Positions 10,739-22,867 of a stretch of DNA of 64,000 bases are shown piece after piece. Under the pieces are notes generated by a model, which made no database searches, was not told the DNA's origin, and worked only from the letters and a program-made list of their open reading frames with translations. How positions within the stretch are numbered: position 1 is the first letter of the stretch; each line of letters starts with the position of its first letter. Origin of the DNA: Gadus chalcogrammus (lineage: Eukaryota > Chordata > Actinopteri > Gadiformes > Gadidae); the NCBI RefSeq assembly GCF_026213295.1, contig NC_079416.1, positions 1,570,083-1,634,082 on the forward strand. Reading direction: 5' to 3'. A program made the position numbers and the translations under genes.

Positions 10739-11560
10739 TGACTTTTCAGAATCCTGGAGATGAAGAAGAATCAATCGGAAGTACAGGCCTGCCATTTTGG
10801 ACAAAATCTGCCACAGGTAACGCTACATACCGGAATGTATTACATTAAGGGTGGAAAGGCAGGGTTTTGCACACTTTCAGAGTCAAAGAGACAGGATGCT
10901 GCAGCAATCTGGACACACATGGATCCAGTCTTAAAATATATCAAAACGAGATATCCACAGGTTACCACCATGCAATTTTGGTCTGATGGTCCAAGTAAAC
11001 AGTATAAGAACAAGAAGAGTTTTTCCTTCTGTCTTGTATCCCCCACACTGGGGTTTGAAAGAGCAACATGGAACTTCTTCCCCACTTCCAATGGTAGGGG
11101 CGCACCAGAAAGAATTGGCGGAACAGTGAAAAGAACAGCTGACAACCTGGTCCTGAGAGGAAATTATGTGACAGATGGACACACATTCTTTAAAAAGGTC
11201 TCAAACAGTCTGAAGAGCATTCAGCTGTACCACGTTGCAGAAGAAGACATACAAAGATACAATACACTTCTCATGCATCCTCTCAAACAGGTTCCATCAA
11301 CAAGACAAATACATCAGGTCATCCCACATGATAACAGGATCCACCACAGACAACTATCCTGCTTTTGCAGCAAGATGTTGGTTTGCCAGTGCTTCTGCCC
11401 AGCTACCTTCTATTTCCATGGCTACCCAGATACACTGCAGAGTGATACAAGGAGGGCAGCAAATAAAATACCTTTGGCCATGTTGTTGGAGGACATGGAA
11501 AAGGAGATGGGAGGGGAGAGGGAAGAGGATCTGGAAATGGAAGATGAGTTGGATGAGTAG
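10739..11560 (+). pseudogene. Transposon-type protein, DDE-like catalytic region (piece 3 of 4)
   Basis: The largest intact piece (266 codons from 10760). Recognisable blocks are HFGQNLPQVTLHTGMYY (about residues 13-29), FWSDGPSKQYKNK (about 72-84) and NFFPTSNGRGAPERIGG (about 107-123), followed by KRTADNLV. The Asp of WSDG and the Asn/Gly-rich block are the conserved core of this family, which I believe is an RNase-H-fold transposase. The C-terminus is acidic. The ATG at 10760 is internal to the original protein, not its start. Confidence 0.65.
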
Positions 11561-11595
11561 CCTCTGAAAGGTCCCGAGGGTACTGTGACAGTTAT

Positions 11596-11935
11596 GACTG
11601 TTAGCAGCCTTAATAATGGAGACTGGCTAGCAGTAGTATATGATGGCCACTAGTGGCTAGCCAAGACCATTGCTGTGGATACTGAGCAGCAAGATGTGAA
11701 AGTGGAGTTTCTGCATCCCAATGGTCCAACAGCAAAGTATCAGCCTAAGCTTCTCACAAAGGATGTCTGTTTCTGCCCAGTTGAAGCCATAGTGAAACTA
11801 ATGGGAAATGCATCACCAGTCCAATTAATAACACGAGAGATCTACAGCATAGCCCCTGATGTGATGGACTTCATAGAGTGTGAGCATGTCCGACGCCTGT
11901 TGCTCAAGGCAAAAGTGCAGGTTGGACAAAAATGA
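11596..11935 (+). pseudogene. Transposon-type protein, C-terminal domain (piece 4 of 4)
   Basis: After the stop at 11560, a further frame reads NNGDWLAVVYDGH, a TAG stop at about 11652, then WLAKTIAV, KVEFLHPNGP and a terminal region ending at 11935. A small beta-rich Tudor/SH3-like tail with a FxHPxGP motif is what I recall at the C-terminus of this protein family. The in-frame stop shows decay. Confidence 0.55.
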
Positions 11936-12155
11936 AATCTTAAGTAAGCTAATTGAACCTGATTCTAAGCTACAGATTTTGTGTTGCAGTATTGCAGTTA
12001 AGGAATGTCAATTTAAGATCACATCCAGTATGAAGTAGGCAGTGCAGGGCAATAACACATCCAACACACCCAACCACACACACACCCAGCCACACACACA
12101 TCGATTACGATGATGACGTTGCTCCAAATAGAAAGGAAGGACAATTATTGGGGTG
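11936..12155. other. 3' flank, CA-rich
   Basis: No gene seen. A degenerate (CACA)n-rich stretch lies at about 12060-12105. Confidence 0.5.
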
Positions 12156-12159
12156 TGTT

Positions 12160-13690
12160 GCGGCGATGCATAGCCAAGTGGCTGTGCATGCCTATGCGGG
12201 ATCCGCAGATTTTACCACAAGAGAGACAGGGGTAAGTGGCACTGGAGGGTGCGGGCACTGCAGCACGCTGATGCCTCTGGGCACGTCGCTGTATCCTCCT
12301 CTCTGTGGCTTGCTCCTGAAGGTGAGTAGTTCCCTGGTTGCAGGAGGAGCTCCAGGTGTTGTAATCAGCATCCAGGGACTCGAGTGCAGTAGGTGGAATG
12401 TTGGACTGTTTCAGGAGGGTTTTGAGGTGATCCTTATAATGTATGCCTGCCCAGGCGCTGGGCAGGCATACAGATCACATGCCCAACCCAGCGTAGGTGT
12501 TTCTGCGCAAGGAGCAGGGCGATGCTTTGTGTGTGGGTCCGGTCAAAGACCTCGGCATAGGTCACCCTGCCTTCCCAGGACAAACCCAGGATCCTTTGCA
12601 GGCAACAGATGTAGAAGGCCTCTAGGGTTCGAAAATGCCTCTGGTAGGGTGTCCAGGTTTCCGAACCATACAGCAGTGTGGAAAGACAGACTGCCCCGTA
12701 CACAGCTGCTTTGGTGGAGGTGGTGAGGTTCCTGTTCTGGAAAACCCTGGCGCTAAGCCTGCAAAAGGCAGCGGAGGCCAGACCGATGCAGACCTGGATG
12801 TCATCATCGATGTTGCAGGAGGGGGACAGAATACTGCCTAGGTAGGTGAAGTGTGGGACGATGGCAAGGGGAGGACCATCGAGGGTGAAGGTGGGCACAC
12901 ACGTTCGGGGGGTGAACTCCTGAGCAACTATTTGTGTTTTCTTGATGTTGATTTGGAGACCAATGGCGCTGTAGATGGAGGCGACCACATTCAGCGCACG
13001 CTGTAGAGATTCTGGTGAGTGGGCGAGGAGAGCACAATCATCTGCATACTGTAGCTCTAAGATGTGTTGGGTGGTGGTTTTGGTGAAGGCTTGGAGGCGC
13101 CTAATGTTGAAGAGGTTGCCATCCAGTCTGTACTGTATCTGTACCCCATCAGAAGGAGTTTGTGGGAGAGGAGGGTGACTATGGAGAGGAATATGTTGAA
13201 GATGGTTGGGGCTAGGACACACCCTTGCTTGACCCCCACATCCACACTGAAGAATGGAGATTGTTGGCCACCAACACTCACACAGGCTTGCATCCCATCA
13301 TGAAACTGCCGCAAGATCTTTCTGAACTTTGGTAGAACCCCCAGCTTCCCCAGCACTTCGGCATTTGCTGATCTGACAGGGGTTATGTTCTTCCTCTGTG
13401 GGCCATAAATAGCCTTGATGGAGTCATAGAAAGCGTGGGAGTTGTTGGTGACTGTGTAATGCTTTATCTCGTGGGCTTTCTTTGTCCACCAGTCATTCTT
13501 CATGGCTCTGAGGGTACGCTGTGTTTCAGCCCGGATGTTGTTGAAGCGGGCCTTCAGCGAGGTGGATCGGGGGTTGGAAAGGTGAGCTGCAATGGCCTTG
13601 TGTTTTGCCTGAAGTAGGTTGTGGATACCTGGTGCACTGTTGTCGAACCAGTCTCCGTCTGGTGTACCCTACAGACTCTACTGTCCTGAT
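12160..13690 (-). mobile_element. LINE fragment with YADD reverse transcriptase, deleted
   Basis: Read on the - strand from 13690: a linker (KARFNNIRAETQRTLRAMKN), then KAIYGPQRKNITPV. It jumps to LGKLGVLPKF at about 13370, so the first half of the RT (palm motifs upstream of the thumb) is deleted. After a frame change come the catalytic YADD block (QYADDCALL, about 13050), TYLGSILS, STLLYGSETWTP, LRWVGHV and a C-terminal Cys/His finger (CLSCGKICGSRIGMHSH) ending near 12165. This is a target-primed non-LTR retrotransposon; clade unresolved (RTE-like is possible). Deletion plus frameshifts make it inactive. Confidence 0.85.
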
Positions 13691-14117
<427 letters not shown>

Positions 14118-14732
14118 GGCAGGATATCCTAATGTTGTGTTGTCCCTTTGTGAAGGGACACTGGTCAGACCACGGACAGGGAGCTCTCAGAAAGTCCACC
14201 CAACAGCAATGTCGTCTGTTTTAAACTTTCAGGTCACCGAGGATTAGTATAGGCCTACAGGAGCCGGAGTTTGTGAATAGATCCTCTCGCGTTGGACGTC
14301 TCTGGACGGATTGGGTCATCTAGTGACCAATGGACGGTTGGACTTGCGTGTTTTTGGCGCAAGCTGTCCGTCTTTGGGCCTGCAGTGAGACACACCCGGT
14401 CCATATACCCGGTGTATGTATGGTCTATGTTCCAGATAACGGGGATGATGGGAGGAAGCTTCAGACCAAGTGTTGATCTTGTTGGACATCAGTCAAGGAG
14501 ACCATCAGAGTAAAGGAGCAAGTCGACTCATAATCCGACCTCCTTCCAGTCTTACCTACATTACTCATTACTCATCTAGAGAATACAGTTGAACAACGAA
14601 AGAAAAACAAAGCAGAAGAAGTGGAAAAGGACAAGAGGTGTGTTATTACGTTAGACCGAACCCACAGACATTAACAAAGAGGATTGTGAGGAGGACAGAG
14701 AACATTGTGATTGGATCTCCAGATGGCCATGT

Positions 14733-14840
14733 TACCGGTGAGTTTACACCCCGTTACCGGCGAGTTCACACCCTGTAACCGGTGAGTTCGCACCCTTTTA
14801 CCGGTGAGTTCACACCCTGTAATTCAATTCGGTGAGTTCA
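14733..14840 (+). repeat. Minisatellite, GTTACCGGTGAGTTCACACC unit
   Basis: Four to five tandem units of about 24 bp, varying as CCGGTGAGTT or CCGGCGAGTT followed by TACACCC or CACACCC. The same unit forms a second array at 19970-20140. Confidence 0.85.
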
Positions 14841-15235
14841 GCAACGTTCCCTGAATGTTACTTTTGGTTAGGTTTTGGTTGCAATGTGTTGCAATGTGGT
14901 TACAGGTTTGGCTCCCTCAACGTTCCCCTAACCTTTGTAGAAGGTTATTTTTTGGTTATCTTTTCATTGCATTGACATTCCCGACATTTAAGATATCTTG
15001 GTATTATAAATTGATAAATTGCACCTGCCTATACATGAGCATATTTTCAGTATAGAATGAACAGACAAATTTGGAGGGAGATATAAAAAGACTACAATAA
15101 TAAGGCTGAGTAATAATGACCAAAAATATAAATAATAATGTAAAAGATGAAACGAAAAAAAAGAAAATTCAGATAATAGGCACGCGGTAGATGGCCTAAA
15201 AGAACAAGAAACAAAACTTTGAACTCAAGAAGAAA
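14841..15235. other. AT-rich spacer, nothing recognised
   Basis: Short repeats of GTTTTGGTT and GTTCCC type only; no convincing ORF. Confidence 0.4.
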
Positions 15236-16605
15236 TATAGCTGCGAGCAGCAATGTGGGGGTCAAGCAGAATAGGACTCCATAAACCAATTTAGCTGGAC
15301 AGACGTAATCGGCTAGGTGGCTACATGATTACCGTCTCAGTTATTAGCAATAACGACATCTGGTGGAATGAAGTACAGCATTATGCGATTATGCATCAAT
15401 ATTTACAAAATGGAAAAATGACCCCACCTAGTGGTAAGGGCGCATTATCGTCTGCCTGACAGAACAAATCACACAAACACAAAGTAGGGCCGAGCTGGCG
15501 CGTCGTTGGCCACTCAGAGAGCTCGGCCTTCCTCCAAATACAGCCTGGTTCTACCAGACTCTCGTACTTCACTTCATTTCATTAGGGGTCCAAGCCAACA
15601 GGTTGGATCCCTATTGTTTTTGTAAGGATTTTTCTTTTTATTATTATTCCCAGCTAGAAGTGGTACCACAGCCCAAACCGTAAATGGTGCCGACACGCCA
15701 ATTGCATGACTAGATCCAGGTCTGTGATGTGTACGCAGACGACCAAATCCAGACACGCCGGCCACTAGGTGGCGCTATACCAAGGAATACGCGTTTGGGG
15801 CTATAACTCCCACACCGAACCTCCCACATTCAAAAACTTGTACGCACATATTCACTGGAGTCTGCTGCATCTTTTGGCCTAGGCCACGCCCATTTGCGTC
15901 TGATTTTTTTTTCCGCAAAATCGCGAAAACCGCAAAACTGTATTTTCGCTACTCCTCCCACATTTCTCGACCAATTGACACAAAACTTTGCACACGGCAT
16001 CTTCAGACGCACACGCAAAGAATATTTTAATATTGGTTTATGAGCTAAATTAGACGTGGAAAATCAGAAATCAAAAAAATCAAAAATTAGACATCGGATC
16101 AAGTCCAAATTGTACACACATGTTGGTGGGAACCTTATTGTCGTTCGATAAAAAATTCGGAAATTTTCGCCATTAGGGGGCGCAATAAACGAGGAAATTG
16201 TATATCTTCTAATTGGCCAAAGGAATGTTCTTCAAACTCAAGGGAAACCATCAAGGGGCAATCCCGAGTCTATATAGAAAATATGGCCAAGAATTATTAA
16301 TGTGGGCGGGAGTTATTTGGAAAAGGAAAATTGCCTTTGGAAAATTTCGCCACAAGGGGTCGCAAAAAAACAACGAAATAATATATCTCCCATTTGGCCA
16401 ATGGAATGTTCTGAAAACGCGTTTTGGGCTATAACTCCCACACCGAAGCTCCCACAGTCAAAAACATTATATCCACAGATTCACTGGAGTCAGCTGCATC
16501 TTTTGGCACACGCCGTGCCCATTTGTTTTGAACACGTGCTTCGCGTTGTGCCGGCGAAATGCACATTTCTTGGACCCCTGCATAACTGCTTGCAGTTCTA
16601 GTTTC
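15236..16605 (+). repeat. Teleost interspersed repeat with GCTGCGAGCAGC end and internal direct repeat
   Basis: Starts ATAGCTGCGAGCAGC and ends near CTGCTTGCAGTTCTAG. Inside are GGGGTCCAAGCC (15587) and its inverse-like CTTGGACCCC (16570). A roughly 100-bp block beginning GGGCTATAACTCCCACACCGA occurs twice, at about 15795-15890 and 16425-16520. 'Ataactccc... ctggcgctatacc' repeats of this kind are widespread in fish as I recall; the mobility class is unknown. Confidence 0.6.
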
Positions 16606-16909
16606 ATTTGTACAGAGACTTGTACTAGTAGGCTACTGAAGGGAAATTCAAATTGAGCGGAAGTACTCATAGGCGGGCGGAGCCAGGCTACAAATACATA
16701 GGGGTATTCGGAACAATAACCCTTAAAGAGACAAAATGTTAACAAGCATCCGTTCTTGAGGTGGTTCAGGAAGCATCTAATCCAGTAAGAATTGCAGTTT
16801 ATATTGTAAGTGGGCGGAATGGTAATTATGCATTATACATGCGGTACCGCTTGTCGCCATGAAGTAGTTGTTCTGATTGTATGATGTGTGTCAGATTGAC
16901 AGGATGATT
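16606..16909. other. Spacer, nothing recognised
   Basis: No gene or repeat identified. Confidence 0.4.
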
Positions 16910-16911
16910 TA

Positions 16912-18495
16912 CAATTTTTCTCAGTCGCTTTGGTACGTTTCTCAGATCAGAATTGAATTTCTCAAAACTACCTGTTCAAGCTTCACATCAGTGTGTCAGT
17001 GTTCTCATTTCTTTGAACAAGTTGCAAATGCTTTGGTACATTCATGCAAATGATTATGTACAATTCTCTGCTCTTTCCGACATTATCAATTGCTTATGTC
17101 ATGTTGATCAAAATGTATTGCAATGGGTGTCGATTGAATAGTCTCACCCCCACAACATTTAGGCATTTGTTCATTGCATTATTCTTTCCATGCAAAATGG
17201 TTGAATAAGTTGTCTAAATAATATGTCAAGCATATTTCTATACATTTCCATTAGACTTTTTTTCTAAGTCTGTCCTGAATTGGTAAATTGCTACCATGGT
17301 GAATCTTGACTTTCTCCAATGAAGGGAAATGGGTGAAGTGTTCGATCAACCAATATCAACCAGTTTACTGAAATAGCTCAAAGGTGCATCTCCTGAACCA
17401 TGAACTGGCAAGTATATATATAGCTGGAGCACAACACAATGTTACATTGTCTGACAATGGAAGGACAAGGAATTGGACTGGGTCAATAGCCAGAGAGAAG
17501 AAGAACAGGAAGAGGAGTGAGGCTGCCTGAGAATTTGTGGCCCAACAGACAGGAACGCCAGGAGGTGCAGGAAGACTGCACTGTAATTCCTACAGCAATG
17601 CATACAGTTTACCCTAAGGCAGTGGTTCTCAAACTTTTTGTACTGCGTACCCCAACAGAAAATATTTGTCTCCCCAAGTACCACCATTATGACAGATGTA
17701 ATAAGATATATCAACATACAGTAGCGTAGACCTGTGGCCCTATATAGCTACGCACATCGCATGCAGGAGGTACATTTATTCTTAAAAATAATATTATTTA
17801 TTGTTAGCTGTTGTCAGCTGTACAAAGTTGTAGCACTAGAACAGAGACACGGAAACGCATACACATACATACACAGTAAGTGAGAGCATGATCTCATGGT
17901 GAATGTATTTCCATTCATACTAGTATTTTGATAGTAATGTTTATAATGGAACTGTTTCTTTTTTTCTAATTCCTCTGCGTACCACCAGTGGTACGCGTAC
18001 CATAGTTTGAGAACCACTGCCCTAAGGAGATTTTCCTATGTTCACATTTCTAGCAATGACATGGTTTGTCAACAAATTACAGTACAAACAGTCAAAGCGT
18101 AAATATGAATCTTGTCCAGTCTCTTGCAATCAATCTCCCACATACACTGAGGTGTAACTTACAATTTACAATAATTGTCTTCAAAACTTTAGCCATAGTT
18201 TACATTAGAACATCCCTCCAGAGTACACTGTTATATTGACAACATGACTAAGCAATTTGACTGTCTTATCTGTACACAATGACAAGGACTTGTCATTGCG
18301 ATGGCACTGACATGTTCATTGACACAGATATTTGCTTTTGAGAAACGCACTAAGGATTTTGAGCAAGAGACTGGCTTTTGCATGAAATCCATGGTGTTTT
18401 TGCTATTTGTACGAATGGTCTTGAGATATGCACATGCTGTTTTGTAAATTTCAATTCTGATCTGAGAAATGTACCAAAGCGACTGAGAAAAACTG
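16912..18495 (+). mobile_element. IS630/Tc1-like element, copy A (internally deleted)
   Basis: TA at 16910-16911 and 18496-18497 flank ends CAATTTTTCTCAGTCGC and its inverse GCGACTGAGAAAAACTG; inverted similarity runs about 60 bp. On the + strand it keeps a transposase-like start (MEGQGIGL at about 17458) joined almost directly to the transposase C-terminus (ENLWPNRQERQE at about 17530), so nearly the whole catalytic region is gone. A hAT MITE is inserted at 17620. Copy B at 24019-30861 has the same ends. Confidence 0.85.
17620..18019 (+). mobile_element. hAT MITE (400 bp)
   Basis: Ends CAGTGGTTCTCAAAC and GTTTGAGAACCACTG, flanked by the 8-bp copy CCCTAAGG at 17612-17619 and 18020-18027. CAGTGGTTCTCAA is a hallmark of vertebrate hAT elements. 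No transposase. Confidence 0.95.
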
Positions 18496-18497
18496 TA

Positions 18498-19970
18498 AAA
18501 AGTGGGTCCAAATTATTTTTAGATTAATTTATCAATTTGGCGAGGGAAGAGAATGCCAAGATATTTTATGCATTTAGTAGGACAATGAAACAGCCCCGCC
18601 TGAAATAATGTTAAATATATATGATCATAAATATGATCAGAGATGTTTAAAATATGATCAGAGATGTTTAAAATGTGTAAAATAATTAAAAGATCTTTCA
18701 AAACACAGGGATTGAGAATAATTTTTTGGCTGGGGGGGGCTCAGCTGAAATTTCTTCTCTGAGCTGGGCTCACTCTCTTATACTTTGAAAACCCCTGAGC
18801 TCAATAAACAGCAGACTGCGAACCATTCTGGCACACAAAACAACAGAACCAGGAACATTGTTCAAATAAAACAAAAAAATAAATCTCTTAGGCAGGGGCG
18901 TAGCCACATGGGGGCCAGTTCTGGTCAGAGGTTGACCCCCCCGCTGCCCCCCCCCCCCCCCCTCCCGAGTATAAAAAAACCGGAAACGGTCTAAAATGAA
19001 ATATATGCACTATTAGTTTGATCTAACTTTGACTTATTATTCTTATTCAAAGTGTTATATTTTGATGTTATGAATAAAAAATTGCACTTAACCAACCCCC
19101 CCCCCCCACCCCGATAATCAAGCGCAACCCCCCCCCCTGCCCCCGTCGAAAATGAAGCCGCCAGTCTTGTGTTTATATTAGCTTGCACGTCTTCTAAGTG
19201 TCACTCGGTCTTCCACCTCCGTAATGCGAGAAATAAGGGAGCGGAGGAGAGCTTTGTATCCACGGAGCTCAGAGACCGACGAATTTCTCTCAGATCCTCA
19301 GATCCAATATCTTGCTCAGCATCCCGTGAATCTGAGCCATACCAGGCTGGTCGGGCTCCGTTGCTGTGCTAGTTGTAGGATCTTTGCTAGCTGCTACTCC
19401 CTTCGAGCACATGTTGAGCTGAATCTGTGCGGCTGAGTGAAGTTTTCGTTGTTCAATGTTACTTCCAGAAGGCGAAATTTTACCTTCTTCTGACATGTTT
19501 GAGTTCCACGCAAAATGTATAAGAAAAATGTATAGATTTGAACGTATTTTAGGATATATTAAGGATACTAACCCAAAAGACAGCAGGAGCACCGTTTCAA
19601 GCTGCCATCGCTAATCCCTGCGTCACGTGACCCTCCTTTTATGAGTTCATTATTATTTGTAGGGTTTTCCATTTTGTTTGTCTATTTTCTAAATCAATTT
19701 GCTTGACTGCTATTTTGTAAATGCTGTATAGCCTACGAATAAGTTGACAATATTCGCAGTTAATCCATTGCCTACTTTTAACTGTGTAGTTTCATGTAAT
19801 TTTATTTACTAACCAGAAATAAATTAATTCAATTCGATGCCAACAATTATTTTTCTGGAATTGGTATCCATTGTTATTTTTTTCTCTTCCCTTCTTCTGC
19901 GTTAACGCATAGGTAGACTTAGTTGGTGGCCTGTTGCTTTAAGGAAATGTCCTAATTCCTCTGAGTTTAC
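18498..19970. other. Mixed repeats: short duplication, poly-C tracts
   Basis: ATATGATCAGAGATGTTTAAA is duplicated in tandem at about 18631-18672. GCAGGGGCGTAGCCAC at 18892 resembles one end of a fish MITE; poly-C runs follow at about 18940-18962 and 19097-19132. 19160-19970 shows nothing I recognise. Confidence 0.5.
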
Positions 19971-20140
19971 AATCTGTTACGAGTGAGTTTACACCCATTA
20001 CCGGCGAGTTTAAACTCTGTTACCCCAGAGTTTACACTTTGTTACCGGTGAGTTTACACTCTGTTACCGGTGAGTTTACACCCGTTACTGGCGAGTTTAC
20101 ACTCGGTTAGCGGTGATTTTATGCTCTGTTACCGGTGAGA
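19970..20140 (+). repeat. Minisatellite, second array of the TTACCGGTGAGTTTACAC unit
   Basis: About seven units of 24-25 bp, same orientation and consensus as 14733-14840, more diverged. Confidence 0.85.
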
Positions 20141-20400
20141 TTAGATACAACTTTATTAATCCCCATAGTAGAATTTAATTTGTTGCAACAGCCCAGCAGC
20201 AGTGGAAAAACACAAGATAAAGTACAATGCAATATAAATACGAAGTACTAATGAAAACAAAAATAGACGCTACAGTAAATACCAAACTAAATGCTAAAGT
20301 AAGGACAAGACAAACAGAACAAACAACAAACAGGGCAAACAAAAATACGGTGTAAACAATATCAATTATAAAATATAACCGCAAGCTGTGATTAACGGGG
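20137..20400 (-). mobile_element. LINE 3' tail (AGATAC...TTTATTAATCCCC type)
   Basis: AGATACAACTTTATTAATCCCC followed by a CAGCAGCAG-like stretch is the reverse complement of a common fish LINE 3' end. The remainder is an A-rich low-complexity run. Confidence 0.55.
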
Positions 20401-20810
20401 TCCGAGCAAAATAAAAGTCAAGAACACAGTAATGGAAGATATATAAATATGACAGAGTTAATTATGAAGGAAAAATGGCTAACGAAGACTATCCCCTATT
20501 AACATACTGGGTCTTGGCAGTCAGATTCTTGGAAACAAATGAGTCGGAATGTTGTTTGCCTGAGGAATTTCAGGTGCTGATCAAGGTGGTGTTTCTTAAA
20601 TGAGTGGCATTGACAGAATGTCATGTTCAGCTTGTTCAGAATGATCTAAACAGGATTCGAACTCTCAACCTAAGGATCACCAGTACAAGGTACTATCCTG
20701 TTGAGCCACTGACATTCCTGAACTGCATGATGCCTAAAACACATGGTGAAAATCTCTATTGATAAGCACACAACATCAAGAAAACTCCAAGCACACTTTT
20801 CACAAGAGAA
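20395..20810 (-). mobile_element. SINE-containing repeat unit, copy 1
   Basis: Reading the - strand, 20735-20660 resembles a tRNA gene: GTGGCTCAACAGG (A-box-like) then GGTTGAGAGTTCGAATCC (B-box). The flanks match copy 2 (22795-22866 plus 23690-24016) over several hundred bases. It is cut at its far end by a TTAA element. Confidence 0.7.
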
Positions 20811-21246
20811 TTAAAGGGCAACTTCACCCATTTCACATAAGCTTTGTATTTTTAGAACCCCCCGCATATTTTTGAATGGTCTAGCATCATTCCCTTATTT
20901 TTTGGAGAGACTGGAGAGATCCGTATCGATCTCCAACACTTCCTGTTTTCAATGACGCAATATGACGATTTTTGCGTACAAGAAAATAGGAAGTTGATTC
21001 TCGTAAGACTACAACCACTAGTCCCACCCCCCTCTAGGGGGTGGGACCCACTGATGCTACAGACCTATTAGAGCAGTGCCAGTGGGTGGGACTTCATCAG
21101 CAGAAACTAACATCCACAGCGTCTGAAGCTAAGATAACAGAGGCTGTTGATAAAACTGAAGTACATTGGCGGAGGGTACTGGATCTGACATAGAAGATGG
21201 CTCCATGCAAAAGTTCACCATTTCGAAAGAAATACAAACGAGGACT

Positions 21247-21860
21247 ACCGTATTTTCCGCACTATAAGGCACACCGGATTATAAGGCGCACCTTTAATGA
21301 ATGGCCTATTTTAGAACTGTTTTCATATATAGGGCGCACCGGATTATTAGGCGCATAGAATAGAAGATACTGCAGTCAAACGTTTGACTGGGGTTGCGTT
21401 ATGCATCGACTAGACCGAGCTGTGCTAAAGGGAATGTCAACAAAACAGTCAGATAAAGTCAAACTTTATTAAGCGTTCTGACAACTCCGGTCACTCCCAT
21501 GGTAACGATGTTCAAACGTTAATGTGCATATTAACAATATCTCATCAATATTTGATCAATATCAATATCTCTTAACAATAAGCTCACTTTTTCAGTTCAT
21601 TCCCCGTCTACGAATCCCTTGAATTCTTGTGTGTCCGAATTGAACAGTTGGGCGAGTAGCCTACGGCATCCAACATGCCCGGATCCCTCTCGTCATTATC
21701 CGAGTCAGTGTCGCTGCTGTTGCCTGGCAGTTCAGTGATTATTCCTGCCTTCGTGAAAGCTTGGACCACAGTTGAGACTGTTATATCAGCCCAGGCATCC
21801 ACGATCCATTGGCAGATAGTGGCGTAAGTCGCCTGGCGCTGTCTCCCCGTCTTGGTGACG
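21247..21860 (-). mobile_element. CCGCACTATAAGGCGCACC repeat with pogo-like transposase C-terminus
   Basis: Starts ACCGTATTTTCCGCACTATAAG, a hallmark of a repeat family widespread in fish. On the - strand 21851-21610 encodes ATYATICQWIVDAWADI then FTKAGIITELPG and an acidic Ser/Asp tail (SSDTDSDNDE), which fits the C-terminus of pogo/Tigger-type DDE transposases. The opposite end of the repeat and the catalytic core are missing. Confidence 0.65.
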
Positions 21861-21985
21861 TGTGTTCGCCTTCTTGGCCCCGTCCACACAAAGCCGATTT
21901 TTTGGGTAAAACCGCATAATGCTACGGCCACACCAAACGCGTGTAACGTGCCTAACTTGACGCTTGATCATTGTGTGTCACAAAA

Positions 21986-22084
21986 ATGGTTCAACTTGAC
22001 AACGCGCCTGTGGCTGCGCTGGATTTAGGAGTCCGAGGTAGGAAACCCAAACGCCGCCGTGTTTGGGTGCATGATAGAGTTTAG
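21986..22084 (+). pseudogene. Harbinger-like protein, N-terminal fragment
   Basis: A 32-codon ORF from the ATG at 21986 contains GRKPKRRRVWVHD before its stop. Basic residues followed by VWVH are typical of the N-terminus of PIF/Harbinger (HARBI1-like) transposases. The surrounding CACACCAAACGCGTGTAAC is also common in such elements. Only this fragment remains. Confidence 0.45.
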
Positions 22085-22867
22085 ATCGGGTTAGATTAAA
22101 TAATCTCGGATATAAATAACAATAATCGGGTTAAATAACTTCACATGGTGTGTCTGGTGTGTTTCCAGCATTCGTAGTGTTGATCAGCAGATAGTCCGCC
22201 AAGACGTTGAGGTTGCTTAGCAACCAGAGACGCTGTCCATGCAAGTGAATGGAGCGTTCCCTCTTCGTCATAACTATCAAACCAAACATCATTCACATTG
22301 AACAAGCGAACATTATGAAAGTAAAATGCACATTTCTCGCTAAAAATGTTGACATAAACGCATTTAATGGCGTAACTATGTTACTATTTCCACCCAGAAT
22401 AAAGAAAGATGTCGGCCGTATGCTTCTGTGCAAGCGTCACTATTCTCTGCCAGTGACGTCGGGTCAAGCTCCACGCTGATTTGTTCCATTAGTAGATGGA
22501 ACAAGGAGGTGTCCGATAGGCGGAGATGATCAGCGGGAGTGGCCGCCAGCGAAGCTGTGCATCGTGGTGCATGGTGGGAGTTGTTGTCTTCAATCCACAA
22601 GCGCCAAAAAGTCACTTTCTGCCTTTTCTCGGTCAAGACGGCACCAAATTAGAATTTTATTTTATTATTCGACTACATATAGGACCCAATTTCAATACAT
22701 ATTCATGCCTCCACCGGTGAAATGCTCCTTTAAGTGGTTTCTTAAAAGCATATACCTGAAAAATCTTTGAAATTCTGGGGAAATTAAAACTTTGTAGTCA
22801 AGAACACGAACGGAAGAAATACAAATATGACAGAGTTAATTTTGAAGGAAAAATGGTTAACGCAGAA

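Larger units (their letters stand above)
20815..22729 (+). mobile_element. Second TTAA-flanked element, with other repeats inside
   Basis: TTAA at 20811-20814 and 22730-22733. The ends AGGGCAACTTCACCC and AGGAGCATTTCACCGG (inverse of the right end) are imperfect inverted repeats. Interior sequence includes a repeat beginning at 21247, a pogo-like fragment and a Harbinger-like fragment, so it is a composite. The different TIR separates it from the MITE at 1965. Confidence 0.65.

Noticed and set aside
12622..12841. Overlapping + strand and - strand small ORFs as genes
   Set aside because: They shadow the LINE on the - strand.
20660..20735. A tRNA gene on the - strand
   Set aside because: A- and B-box-like sequences are present, but no acceptor-stem pairing was found and flanking SINE sequence continues on both sides. 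Same for 23838, 46115 and 48874.
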